DNA of 39,430 bases from a virus. Position 1 is the first letter of the stretch, and each line of letters begins with the position of its first letter. Shown in pieces: positions 29,764 through 37,344 of this stretch. The position numbers were made by a program, and so were the translations under genes. The notes below the pieces were generated by a model. It was not told where the DNA came from, ran no database searches, and saw nothing but the letters and a program-made list of their open reading frames with translations. Where the stretch lies: the IMG/VR virus record IMGVR_UViG_3300046713_000129, positions 1 through 39,430 of that record. One strand, written 5' to 3'.

Positions 29764-30708
29764 ATGTCAACACCACAATTTAAATTCAATCCATTCACCC
29801 ATAGACTAGATTATGTAGGCTCTGGCGGAAGTGGGCCGACGACTTATTATTCTTTAACTCCCTATATTGTTGGGCCGGATGTTAATTCTCAATATTCGAC
29901 TATTTCGTCAGCTATAGCGGCGGCAGTTGGAGCGGGGGTTAGTTCTTCAAATCCTGCTAATATATATATTAAACCTCAAAATGGTGGATACACAGAAGAT
30001 CCAGTGCTGGTGGATGGAATTAATCTAGTGGGGCAAAGCCCACAAACAGTGATTAACGGAAAGGTCTCAATGACGACTGCGGGTTCGGCTACGATAAATG
30101 GCTTGACGCTGCAAGACAATGGAGATTATTCACTGCAAATCGGTGGGAGTGCTGGGTCTTTTATTTCAGTTAACAATTGCAATTTTAACACTGTAGCTCA
30201 TACCCAAATAAATATTGGGCCTACTGCCAATGGATTAATTCATTTGAAAGATTGTACAGCATTAAGCGCAGGCGTAGTCGGTGCTACAATTTTCACTGTT
30301 CAGAGCGGGGGATTAAGAATATTGAATTGTTATCTCAATGGACACCCTGCTACAGCAAGTACCGCTGATGGATCAGGATTGGCAATAGATAATTCAGGTT
30401 TGTCATTAACAATTACAGCTTCCTCAGCAATTGAAATTAATAATTCAACTATCTCAGGTGGAACCTTAACAATGAATGGAGCCGGTGGCAATAACTTTGT
30501 AACAAATAGTTATATTGTTATGCCTGCTGGCCCTATAGCTATCACAATTGGTGCAGGGGCAATCGCCTATGTTTCACATTGTTTAATAGATTCAGCAGCA
30601 GTGAACGCAATAACAGGAGCGGGGACTATGAATTATGCGTTTCTTTCATTCGCAAATTCTTCCGGTGTTTCTGTAGCAACCGCAACCCCATTGGCAACAC
30701 TAATATAG
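29764..30708 (+). CDS. Tail fibre / beta-helix protein (314 aa)
   Basis: A short N-terminal docking motif (FKFNPFTHRLDYVGSGGSG, also typical of fibre starts) precedes a region with the pectate-lyase-like right-handed beta-helix pattern: YSTISSAIAAAVGAGV, TINGLTLQDNGDYSLQIGG, SFISVNNCNFN, and so on. Such beta-helices form trimeric spikes that bind or cut host surface sugars. No catalytic residues can be assigned. Confidence 0.75.
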   Translation: MSTPQFKFNPFTHRLDYVGSGGSGPTTYYSLTPYIVGPDVNSQYSTISSAIAAAVGAGVSSSNPANIYIKPQNGGYTEDPVLVDGINLVGQSPQTVINGKVSMTTAGSATINGLTLQDNGDYSLQIGGSAGSFISVNNCNFNTVAHTQINIGPTANGLIHLKDCTALSAGVVGATIFTVQSGGLRILNCYLNGHPATASTADGSGLAIDNSGLSLTITASSAIEINNSTISGGTLTMNGAGGNNFVTNSYIVMPAGPIAITIGAGAIAYVSHCLIDSAAVNAITGAGTMNYAFLSFANSSGVSVATATPLATLI

Positions 30709-30715
30709 GAAAATT

Positions 30716-31396
30716 ATGACAATAGGAACAAATTCAAGCGGCCACTTCTTCGATACGACATTGGCAAATGCGACTTCATTATCAGCGGATGTTAATGGCG
30801 TTATTCAGGCTGGTTCAGGTGGTGGTGGTGTAACAGGGCCAATGTCTTCCACAAATACAGGAATAGCCACCTGGAATGGCACAGGAGGAACGGCTCTAAA
30901 TAGCCCTCCTACTCCCTTAGTGAGTTCTGCTGGCATTATGACGAATTCTAATCAACCTGCTTTCCTTGCCTATCTTTCAACTAATACAGGAAGTGTGACA
31001 GGAGATGGAACAGTTCTTTTAGTTCCTTTCGATACAGTTTCTTTTGACCAAGGAAGTAATTTCAATACGGGATCTAATTATTATGTCTGTCCTGTAGCTG
31101 GTTTATATCAATATAATATTAATATTTTTTTAGCTCAATCTGCTCCAGGAACAAATACATATTTTGATATAGTTCTTCTAGTAAACGGAAGTACATCATA
31201 TATATTATATAATCAAAATTTGTATCCAACAAGTGGTACATTTTTCCTAGATGCAAACGCATCTATTCTTATACAAAATGCTGCTAACGATCAAGTCGCA
31301 GTACGAATTGATGTTGCAGGAAACGCAACCAAAAACATCGTTGTTGGCGGTGGTGGTGCGCAATATACAACATTCAGCGGCTATCTCGTATGCTAA
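30716..31396 (+). CDS. Tail fibre with C1q-like tip (226 aa)
   Basis: The N-terminal 75 residues hold fibre-like repeats (GPMSSTNTGIATWNGTGGTA). Residues about 95-226 match the C1q/TNF-like jelly-roll: NQPAFLAYLSTNTGSVTGDG, VLLVPFDTVSFDQGSNFNTG, then YYVCPVAGLYQYNINIFLAQ. This domain forms trimers and is used for receptor binding, so this is the best candidate for a host-recognition tip. Confidence 0.75.
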   Translation: MTIGTNSSGHFFDTTLANATSLSADVNGVIQAGSGGGGVTGPMSSTNTGIATWNGTGGTALNSPPTPLVSSAGIMTNSNQPAFLAYLSTNTGSVTGDGTVLLVPFDTVSFDQGSNFNTGSNYYVCPVAGLYQYNINIFLAQSAPGTNTYFDIVLLVNGSTSYILYNQNLYPTSGTFFLDANASILIQNAANDQVAVRIDVAGNATKNIVVGGGGAQYTTFSGYLVC

Positions 31397-31524
31397 AACT
31401 CTTAGTCATCATCTTCACATCCCTCTTCCTGGGATCATTCTTGGGATGGTTCGGCCACGATCTTCTCTCAAAGCATATTCCCTTGGCCTATCCATATTCC
31501 CTTATGGGTGGCTATTTAGATTAG
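31390..31524 (+). CDS. 44-aa membrane protein (holin-like size)
   Basis: ATG overlaps the end of the fibre gene. One hydrophobic helix (LLVIIFTSLFLGSFLGWFG) followed by a short polar tail. It ends the rightward virion operon and overlaps the converging replication gene by 4 bases. A lysis role is possible from position but no endolysin is seen nearby. Confidence 0.5.
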   Translation: MLKLLVIIFTSLFLGSFLGWFGHDLLSKHIPLAYPYSLMGGYLD

Positions 31525-32465
31525 GCGTTTGCCTCTTCCATCGTCAATTCTTTAATGAGATCTTCGCAAAAACGGATGAAAAACTCTTCTTTAAATTCAA
31601 TTTTATCAACTTTTTTCCCGTCTTTTGATCGAAATTCCCATCCATTGCTGTAGGGTCTTATTAACTCCTGCTTTATTAGATGAAAGACTTTCGATTCCAT
31701 TGAGCTTGCCCAGCTTCGATGATCCCCTTCGACTTCAGATCTGTGCTTTGCTCCCACTCCTTGAGTGGCTGCATCAATCTTGCTATCCCAGGGCTTTCCA
31801 GCCTTTATTGCCTTTCCCTTCTCTTTATCCTCCCTAATCCACTTTCGAATGACCGTAGCGTGACAGGCGTATTGCTTGAATCGCTTAGGGTTGATGTCGG
31901 CGTATTCATCTAGTCGATCCATCATCTCGTTGACCCTTTCGTTCCCAAATTCAACTAAAAGCTTGTCAATCTTTTCCTGATCCATCTTCACTCTTTTGTA
32001 TTTAAAAAGAGGGTGTGGGGGCGCTTGCGCCTCCTCTCTCTCTTTAAGATGTTCTTCTTTAGGATTGCTATTCTTAATATAGTCCGTGTTTTCGGGATCC
32101 CCACTTTCGGGATCCTGGTTTTCAGGACGTCGGAAACATTTTTTGAATTTTGGGGTTTCTGAGACGTAATACCTTGATCTATTTAAATTATTTATTTTAA
32201 AAAGGTCTCTCTTCATATATCCCGCATCAATAGCCTCTTTGATGACGCTCAGAATTTTATCTCTTCCCATAAACCCTTCTAAATGATTTCTGAGTTGTTT
32301 TGTTTTGACAACCCATTTTCCATCATTGCTCAGAAGATAGATCAAAAGCCATCGACATTCAGGAGAAATGTTTTTATCTCTGATTAGGTCACGGCTTATG
32401 ATGGCATAAGGATTTTCTTTATCGTGAGGACATCTTTCAATGGTATCGAATTCGTGGTCTGACAT
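31521..32465 (-). CDS. Helix-turn-helix replication-type protein (putative initiator)
   Basis: 314 aa. The N-terminal winged helix (YAIISRDLIRDKNISPECRW, LLSNDGKWVVKTKQLRNHLE, KEAIDAGYMKRDL) is the type found in phage and plasmid replication initiators. The linker is charged; the C-terminal part (FKQYACHATVIRKWIREDKE) resembles DnaD/O-like replication proteins. No helicase or primase motif. It probably binds an origin, and the structured element just upstream (32488-32609) is the natural candidate. Start ATG at 32465 has a GGAG site. Confidence 0.65.
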   Translation of the reverse strand: MSDHEFDTIERCPHDKENPYAIISRDLIRDKNISPECRWLLIYLLSNDGKWVVKTKQLRNHLEGFMGRDKILSVIKEAIDAGYMKRDLFKINNLNRSRYYVSETPKFKKCFRRPENQDPESGDPENTDYIKNSNPKEEHLKEREEAQAPPHPLFKYKRVKMDQEKIDKLLVEFGNERVNEMMDRLDEYADINPKRFKQYACHATVIRKWIREDKEKGKAIKAGKPWDSKIDAATQGVGAKHRSEVEGDHRSWASSMESKVFHLIKQELIRPYSNGWEFRSKDGKKVDKIEFKEEFFIRFCEDLIKELTMEEANA

Positions 32466-32487
32466 TTTGGGTCTCCTATTTGTTTGG

Positions 32488-32609
32488 AAACCCCTGGCAA
32501 ACCTAGATTTATAACCTTTCGACTTGCATTAAATCCGAAAGCACCCTTAAGATGGTGGCATCTGCTTAAGATACCGTGTTATAAACCCTTGGTTCGTTGC
32601 CAGGGGTTT
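32488..32609. other. Four-helix nested inverted-repeat element (candidate origin or ncRNA)
   Basis: An outer perfect 13-bp inverted repeat (32488-32500 with 32597-32609) encloses an 8-bp one (TTTATAAC 32508-32515 with GTTATAAA 32578-32585), which encloses two hairpins: CTTTCG/CGAAAG (32516-32521, 32536-32541) and AGATG-GTGG-CATCT flanked by CTTA/TAAG (32546-32570). The gap 32466-32693 has no gene. It lies directly upstream of the putative initiator gene. Confidence 0.65.
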
Positions 32610-32616
32610 TCTTTTT
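32583..32616 (+). terminator. Strong rightward intrinsic terminator
   Basis: AAACCCTTGG (32583-32592), a 7-base loop, CCAGGGGTTT (32600-32609), with one U-G pair, then TTTTCTTTTT overall. The likely stop for the virion operon after it reads antisense through the replication gene. Its right arm can instead pair with 32488-32500 over 13 bp. Confidence 0.75.
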
Positions 32617-32708
32617 CTGGCTTAACTCTATCCCAAAGAATAATTTCACTTCTAGCCTAAAATCTTTAGTCTCTGTAATATCCCTGAGTATTAATGGAGG
32701 GATTTTGT

Positions 32709-33128
32709 ATGTCCAAATCATATTTTAGTTTAAAACTTGAACAGTTTAAAGAGAAGTTTATAGGATTCTTAAGGCATAAGAAGAAGGTCACGGCCTTGGA
32801 AAACCTAAGTTCTTGCAAAAGATTCGCCAATTGGGGGTATATCCAGCTTCTAAAACAGTGCCTAAACTCAGGATTTCTTGAGGAACCAGAGGAAAAGTTC
32901 TTAGATCACATGATCCAAAAGAACTTTGAAGAGCTTGAATATCTGTCTTGGGCGCATAAAACTAAGTGGCTGAAGGCAAAAATGAGGGAATTAAAGGCTA
33001 CATTCGCACCGGAGCCTGAAAAACAGCTTTATATGCCCCTAGATAGGCTTGATTCGATTCAGGCAGGTCAAATGCCCATAAACATTGTTATTGGCTCAAA
33101 ACAGCCTATAAAGGGGATTAGAGCATGA
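32709..33128 (+). CDS. Hypothetical protein (139 aa)
   Basis: Start at 32709 is chosen because GGAGGG lies 7 bases upstream; an in-frame ATG at 32694 is possible. Helical and basic (FKEKFIGFLRHKKKVTALEN), with a conserved-looking LEEPEEKFLDHMIQKNFEEL. Not recognised. It forms a two-gene rightward island inside the leftward replication region. Confidence 0.6.
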   Translation: MSKSYFSLKLEQFKEKFIGFLRHKKKVTALENLSSCKRFANWGYIQLLKQCLNSGFLEEPEEKFLDHMIQKNFEELEYLSWAHKTKWLKAKMRELKATFAPEPEKQLYMPLDRLDSIQAGQMPINIVIGSKQPIKGIRA

Positions 33129-33619
33129 TCTATCTATTTTTAGCGCTTTTCTCCTTTGGGTTGATTTATTGGCATCGGATTTTCTTTAAGGGGCAGTCTG
33201 AGCTTCAAGAAAAATATTTAGTTTTGAACTTGGATCTGGCAAAAAAACAGACTAACAAAATTGAAGGATTACATGCCATCCTCGCTTTAAACACCCAAGA
33301 ATTGAATGTTTTGAGGCAATATATTATCAGACCGCTGCCTCCTGAGACTATTGTTGGTTTTGCTCCCACCCCTAGAGATCTCAAGCCTCCAGAACCCGCT
33401 TCTGAAAAAGACGAGAAAAGAGAGAAAAGAAAGGCCGAAAATAAGAAGAGGAAGGCTATTTCTGAGAGAACGAAAGCAAGATGGGCTTCATATTCTCCTG
33501 AAAAAAGAAAGTCCATTGTGGACAAGATGAGATCGGCTGGATCTAAAAGAAAAAAGGCTGCCCCAGGGGAGCAGCCCCAACAAGAAGGAAACACAAAAAT
33601 CGCTACTGAGCAAACTTAA
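33125..33619 (+). CDS. Membrane-anchored coiled-coil protein with basic tail (164 aa)
   Basis: One N-terminal membrane helix (MIYLFLALFSFGLIYW), a helical region, a Pro-rich linker (LPPETIVGFAPTPRDLKPPE) and a lysine/arginine-rich C-terminus with the ARWASYSPEKRKSIVDKMRS segment, reminiscent of small DNA-binding NUMOD-type helices. It could be an inner spanin by its plan, but the basic tail does not fit well. It overlaps the end of the ERF gene by 17 bases, converging. Confidence 0.55.
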   Translation: MIYLFLALFSFGLIYWHRIFFKGQSELQEKYLVLNLDLAKKQTNKIEGLHAILALNTQELNVLRQYIIRPLPPETIVGFAPTPRDLKPPEPASEKDEKREKRKAENKKRKAISERTKARWASYSPEKRKSIVDKMRSAGSKRKKAAPGEQPQQEGNTKIATEQT

Positions 33620-34343
33620 GGAGCCATGCTGAATAGGTCTCAAAAAACTTGTTCAGCATCATATCAGATGAGAAAATTGTATCTAAAATCTTCTCAAAAG
33701 AAGTGCCACTTACTTTTACTCGATAGAGGATATATTCCTCAAGGCGTTCAATCTCCATGTCTTGTTGGAGGATTAAAAACTTGAGCTTCCCAATGGTTTT
33801 ATCGGCAGAAGTTATTTGCGGGGCTTCAAGTTCCTGTTTTTGTTTTGACGCGGGCTTCCAATTTAGATTCGGAGAAGGCTTCTCCGAGACTTCTTTGGGA
33901 GCCGTCTTTATGGGAGCTGGAGTTCTTGCCGATTGATTGGCAAGTTGCCCATCTTCATCTTCATCTGTTGCAATACCCAAAATAGAGGACAATCCATAGC
34001 GACGAAGATAGGTCATTTCGCTGCCAAGCTCTTGTATTTTCTCATGAGAATGTAACTCTAGTGAGCTTTTAATCCACTGTCCTGAGCTATGCAGAACGGT
34101 GGTTTGGAGGCATGTTTTATGTTCACCCTCAACAAAAAGCTGAGTAATTGCAAGTTCATTATCGTATAGAGGCTTGCGAATCGCTTCCCATATATCTCCT
34201 AAGTCGGCATAGCTGTAGTTATATTTCCCACCCGACTTCATTAAAATGCTCGCGGTTTTTGTTTTTGGGATCAGTCCAACAGTTCCTTGTACCCTTGAGA
34301 GGGCAAATGCTAATTTTGATACATCTTGGCTCATGTTTTCCAT
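33603..34343 (-). CDS. erf: ERF family single-strand annealing protein
   Basis: Pairs complementary single strands in phage recombination, as in P22 Erf. The ERF core is clear: YNYSYADLGDIWEAIRKPLY (about residues 41-60), then GSEMTYLRRYGLSSILGIAT with the acidic DEDEDG (about 105-130). A Pro/Lys-rich linker (residues 138-175) leads to a helical C-terminal domain. AGGAG precedes the start at 34343. It works with the nuclease encoded at 35409, which would supply single strands. Confidence 0.9.
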   Translation of the reverse strand: MENMSQDVSKLAFALSRVQGTVGLIPKTKTASILMKSGGKYNYSYADLGDIWEAIRKPLYDNELAITQLFVEGEHKTCLQTTVLHSSGQWIKSSLELHSHEKIQELGSEMTYLRRYGLSSILGIATDEDEDGQLANQSARTPAPIKTAPKEVSEKPSPNLNWKPASKQKQELEAPQITSADKTIGKLKFLILQQDMEIERLEEYILYRVKVSGTSFEKILDTIFSSDMMLNKFFETYSAWLLKFAQ

Positions 34344-34344
34344 A

Positions 34345-34947
34345 TTAACGACTCCTTAATACTGTTTTTTGTTCTTCATAAATCTCAATTCCTGGGATCT
34401 GAGTGCATCCCTGCTTAATGGCCACCTGGATGGCCTCTTCATCTACTTTCAAAAACTGACGTGGAACAGATAGAGCCTCCACGACCTTAAATTTCTTCTC
34501 GATCTTGGTATAGGCCAAAACGCCTCCTTCCCTGGATATTCTTTTCTCTTCAATTCCTTGAGCTGGAAGCTCACACCCTAAAATGTTGGCAGCTTCCTTT
34601 TGCACCTCTATCTCGTGCTTTTTTTCAATTTCCAATAAAGACTGGTATTGCCCAATCTTCTGTTTCAAGATCTCCTCGGCCTCTTCAAGCTGCTCAGTGA
34701 TCTTCTTAGAAGCATCATTGACAGCGCTGATTTCCTTTCTCCAAGGCTCTATTTTTTCTTTCCTTTGCGATTCTACACTCTTTCTAAACTCTTTAGACTG
34801 TTCCCATAGCTGCTTGGCTGCCGTCTCTGCCTCTTCCGTCGTAATGACGCACAAAGAGGCTTGATTCTTCATCGAGGAAGCAACCATCACAGCTATTTGG
34901 TATTGATTCACAGAGGCCATATCATTTGATACTGGGTCTAATGTCAT
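34345..34947 (-). CDS. Coiled-coil recombination-associated protein (200 aa)
   Basis: A long coiled coil (residues 40-125, EKIEPWRKEISAVNDASKKI) followed by the C-terminal pattern VPRQFLKVDEEAIQVAIKQG / IPGIEIYEE, a combination often encoded between phage exonuclease and annealing genes. No catalytic site visible; it may act like a Gam-type or scaffold factor. Two bases separate it from ERF and it overlaps the zinc-ribbon gene by 4. Confidence 0.65.
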   Translation of the reverse strand: MTLDPVSNDMASVNQYQIAVMVASSMKNQASLCVITTEEAETAAKQLWEQSKEFRKSVESQRKEKIEPWRKEISAVNDASKKITEQLEEAEEILKQKIGQYQSLLEIEKKHEIEVQKEAANILGCELPAQGIEEKRISREGGVLAYTKIEKKFKVVEALSVPRQFLKVDEEAIQVAIKQGCTQIPGIEIYEEQKTVLRSR

Positions 34948-35147
34948 AAATACCCCGCTGCTTTCAGTTTGTCTTCAAAGGCTTGATCTAGCCAGTCTTC
35001 AAAACTTTCTACAAAATTGCTTGTGTCCCTACAGATATATTGGTTGCAGTCACGGCAGAAAGAGAAATTCAGTGCTAGATTTCCCCTTCCACAATATCGG
35101 CAGATTCCCAAAGTCTCTTCTTGAGGCTCTAATCTTGGTTCTTTCAT
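34944..35147 (-). CDS. Zinc-ribbon mini-protein (67 aa)
   Basis: Four cysteines in two pairs (CRYCGRGNLALNFSFCRDC, about residues 16-34) form a rubredoxin-like zinc knuckle. The rest is acidic and helical. Encoded in the recombination operon with overlap to the coiled-coil gene. Partner or nucleic-acid binding is inferred. Confidence 0.65.
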   Translation of the reverse strand: MKEPRLEPQEETLGICRYCGRGNLALNFSFCRDCNQYICRDTSNFVESFEDWLDQAFEDKLKAAGYL

Positions 35148-35149
35148 AT

Positions 35150-35359
35150 TTACCCCTTATTTTGTTTTTTAGAGGATATTTCTGAATAGGTCAAGTGAGC
35201 CTGTCTTAAATGATCTGCTAACTCATAGACGGCTTTATTAAACTCAATGAGAGTTAATGCCAGAGATTTATAATCACAGGTGTGATTATCAAATATTTTA
35301 TTTATTGAAGCAGGGCTTTTCTTAAATATAGCCTTAGATGTAATATCAAACTTGTCCAT
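35150..35359 (-). CDS. Small helical protein (69 aa)
   Basis: Not recognised. Basic N- and C-termini around a helical core (YKSLALTLIEFNKAVYELAD). AAAGGA precedes the start. It lies between the nuclease and zinc-ribbon genes of the leftward operon. Confidence 0.6.
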   Translation of the reverse strand: MDKFDITSKAIFKKSPASINKIFDNHTCDYKSLALTLIEFNKAVYELADHLRQAHLTYSEISSKKQNKG

Positions 35360-35379
35360 ATAACGTCCTTTTTACTTTG

Positions 35380-35405
35380 CCCAGGGTTCGCTCCCTGGGT
35401 TTTTT
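35380..35405 (+). terminator. Rightward intrinsic terminator inside a leftward operon
   Basis: CCCAGGG (35380-35386), loop TTCGCT, CCCTGGG (35393-35399), then six T. On the plus strand it is a good terminator; the leftward transcript lacks the U-tract and would simply carry a 7-bp hairpin between two genes. It would stop antisense RNA coming from the rightward island at 32.7-33.6 kb. Confidence 0.65.
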
Positions 35406-35408
35406 AAC

Positions 35409-36017
35409 TTACAAATGTGAGTCTACATTTTCCTGAGAATTTAAGTCTACATTTTTGTTTTCTTCCCAATATTTATCGACCTGAGAAAGACAATATTTTG
35501 TGGTTTCCTCTTCAATTTTATAAGTCAAAACCTTTGGGAGCTTTCCATTGGGATCTAATTTTATAAACATGACTCGATTGGCTATGAAAGAAATGCCATT
35601 TTTAAGAAGAAGATGGTGATAAAAGTGCGCCTGATAGGGCCATACTATGGGAGATTCTTGAGAAGAGGTTTTCCAATCCACGAGAACAGGAATTTTCTCA
35701 AAACTTAGTTTCACGACTGCATCAACTTTCCCCGTCAACATTTTGTCATCGTCATAGTATCTCAATTCTTGAATGACCATTTTAGGGTTGGTAACGCCAT
35801 GCCATTTAAGAAATGAGGTGAAATATCCATTTTCTTTAGGTGGAAGAAGCGGCATTTTGCCCTTGCAATAGCTTTCAATGCCCTCGTGAACACGAGTCCC
35901 TATTTCTGCTTTCGCATCCAAAACGACATTAGAAATGTGTGAAAAGTCTTGGAGGGGATTGCCTTTAGAGTCTTTCATCCACGACAGAATCGTAGAAACG
36001 CGAACATGATTTTTCAT
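35409..36017 (-). CDS. PD-(D/E)XK nuclease (RecB/Cas4-like exonuclease)
   Basis: Family motifs in order: GTRVHEGIESY (helical motif I region), LTGKVDAVVKL (catalytic Asp), VLVDWKTSSQ (D-x-K core) and PYQAHFYHHLLLKN (the QxxxY helix). Such enzymes resect DNA ends for the annealing protein ERF, which is encoded in the same operon. The start at 36017 (MKNHVRVSTILSWM) has AGGA upstream; the frame is open to 36101 but that part is the promoter. It is the first gene after the divergent promoter, and its C-terminal codons contain a second operator-like palindrome. Confidence 0.85.
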   Translation of the reverse strand: MKNHVRVSTILSWMKDSKGNPLQDFSHISNVVLDAKAEIGTRVHEGIESYCKGKMPLLPPKENGYFTSFLKWHGVTNPKMVIQELRYYDDDKMLTGKVDAVVKLSFEKIPVLVDWKTSSQESPIVWPYQAHFYHHLLLKNGISFIANRVMFIKLDPNGKLPKVLTYKIEEETTKYCLSQVDKYWEENKNVDLNSQENVDSHL

Positions 36018-36042
36018 TGAGCGATTCCTTTGTTGAGATCTT

Positions 36043-36089
36043 AATATAACAACATAACATTTGCAGTAAAATGTGTCTACATTTATAGT
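36043..36089. promoter_or_regulatory. Divergent promoters with an overlapping operator
   Basis: Rightward: TTGCAG (36061-36066), 17 bases, TATAGT (36084-36089). Leftward: TTTACT (complement of 36065-36070), 16 bases, TATATT (complement of 36043-36048). The palindrome AAATGT-GTCT-ACATTT (36069-36084) fills the rightward spacer. A repressor bound there would block both directions, and the HTH protein encoded at 36114 is the obvious candidate. A related palindrome AAATGT-N6-ACATTT lies at 35413-35430. Confidence 0.65.
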
Positions 36090-36113
36090 TAAGGTCAGCA
36101 ACCAGGAGATTGT

Positions 36114-36392
36114 GTGAATCTAAAAGATTATTTTGACAAATATCAGATAAATAAAACAAAATTTGCAGCTAGATTGGACACAAATCCAGCGGCGATTTAC
36201 CATTACTTATCTGGCAGAATGAAGCCGAGACAAAAATTAGCCGAAAGAATCGAAAAAGAGACTGACGGCTTAGTGACAGTTATAGAATTGAGGGGAAAAG
36301 ATGAAAGAATCAAAAAAAGAAAGGCTGACAGTAGCGCAGGCGAGCAAGATGTTCGGACTGAAAACGTTGTCAGCGATTTACATGGCGATTAA
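36114..36392 (+). CDS. Cro/CI-type helix-turn-helix regulator (92 aa)
   Basis: GTG start behind CAGGAG. The small XRE-like HTH (residues 13-48: NKTKFAARLDTNPAAIYHYL, then SGRMKPRQKLAERIEKETDG) resembles lambda Cro/YdaS proteins that bind palindromic operators. The last 30 residues come from the region shared with the next gene in another frame and look unstructured. It is the first gene after the divergent operator, so it probably regulates the early switch. Confidence 0.75.
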   Translation: MNLKDYFDKYQINKTKFAARLDTNPAAIYHYLSGRMKPRQKLAERIEKETDGLVTVIELRGKDERIKKRKADSSAGEQDVRTENVVSDLHGD

Positions 36393-36723
36393 AAAAGGGA
36401 GATTGAAGGCAATCTATGAAAAAAAACGATTCTGGGTCGAGAAAGAAGAACTTATCCGATACCATGAAACAAAATATTCCCGCTTGGAGACTAAGTTTCA
36501 GGGCGAGCCTTTATACGATCTGGATAATGGAGAAATCTCGGTTGTCCATGCAGCAAAGTTATCTGGGGTTCGCACGTCCTGCATCTATTTCCACCTCAGA
36601 AAAGGAAACTTGAGGGGAAAGAGAAAGGGACATCATTGGATTCTGAATCACACAGATGTTTGTAATTTTCATAAAGAATTGCATAGCAAGAAAGAAGATC
36701 CGAGACAAATCAAATTTGCATAG
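36301..36723 (+). CDS. Double excisionase-like HTH protein (140 aa)
   Basis: Two similar winged-helix domains: LTVAQASKMFGLKTLSAIYM (residues 10-29) with WVEKEELIRY, and ISVVHAAKLSGVRTSCIYFH (about 78-97) with WILNHTDVCNF. This is the MerR/Xis/HTH_17 DNA-binding plan, here duplicated. GAGGGG lies 7 bases before the ATG. It overlaps the preceding regulator by 92 bases in another frame. No integrase exists, so it is more likely a transcription or replication regulator. Confidence 0.7.
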   Translation: MKESKKERLTVAQASKMFGLKTLSAIYMAIKKGRLKAIYEKKRFWVEKEELIRYHETKYSRLETKFQGEPLYDLDNGEISVVHAAKLSGVRTSCIYFHLRKGNLRGKRKGHHWILNHTDVCNFHKELHSKKEDPRQIKFA

Positions 36724-36735
36724 GGAAAATTGAAG

Positions 36736-37014
36736 ATGAGTTCCATAATTTTTGACTCTTTCAAGAGCCTTTACAACTACTATTATCAGACAGGGAAAGA
36801 TTGGACTTCTCCAAATCAAGCTATGCCAGACAAAGGGTATGCTTGTCTCATTAAGATCCAAGTAGATTTTGATATGTTCAAATGCGTAAAAGGATCTTTT
36901 ACTGAAAAAGGTTGGGTGGATAATAAAGGAACTGAAATAGATAAAATATACACTCACATGCCTATAGAATGGAAATATGACGCCTCAACCAAAAGTCAAT
37001 GCACGATACTTTAA
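36736..37014 (+). CDS. Hypothetical protein (92 aa)
   Basis: Start at 36736 (MSSIIFDSFKSLYNYY); TTG at 36730 is possible. Aromatic-rich, globular, no motif recognised. It follows the two regulators in the same operon. Confidence 0.55.
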   Translation: MSSIIFDSFKSLYNYYYQTGKDWTSPNQAMPDKGYACLIKIQVDFDMFKCVKGSFTEKGWVDNKGTEIDKIYTHMPIEWKYDASTKSQCTIL

Positions 37015-37035
37015 ATTTAAATACGGAGACGAAAA

Positions 37036-37344
37036 ATGGCATCTTCTACAGGCTCAGTAGCTCAAAAACACAATCACACTGATTGTTGTGGCTGTTTTGT
37101 GAAAAGGAAAGAGAAACTAGAGAAAGACAATCCTCTTAGATTGGCAACTCCCCCTCCTTTAACTAGATCAACGCATAGACTCACCGAAAAAGATATTATG
37201 GCCTTTTCTAAATTAGTCAGAGTAGATGAAGCCGATCATAAGGCAGAAGATCATAACGCTGATGAGTCGATCTCATCTGAAGAGGTTAAAACGATTGAGG
37301 TGGTTTTTAGTAAGATTCATGGGGTTAGGGAAGACAAGAAATGA
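37036..37344 (+). CDS. Hypothetical protein (102 aa)
   Basis: The N-terminus has HNHTDCCGCF, a Cys/His cluster that could bind metal, followed by a charged helical C-terminus. ACGGAGA precedes the ATG. Four-base overlap with the next gene. Not recognised. Confidence 0.6.
   Translation: MASSTGSVAQKHNHTDCCGCFVKRKEKLEKDNPLRLATPPPLTRSTHRLTEKDIMAFSKLVRVDEADHKAEDHNADESISSEEVKTIEVVFSKIHGVREDKK

Noticed and set aside
33125-33619. Inner-membrane spanin
   Set aside because: The membrane helix and coiled region fit, but the long lysine-rich C-terminus and absence of a nested outer spanin or nearby endolysin do not.
36301-36723. Double HTH protein as an excisionase implying a prophage
   Set aside because: No integrase or attachment site is visible in the complete unit, and the protein has two HTH domains unlike simple Xis.
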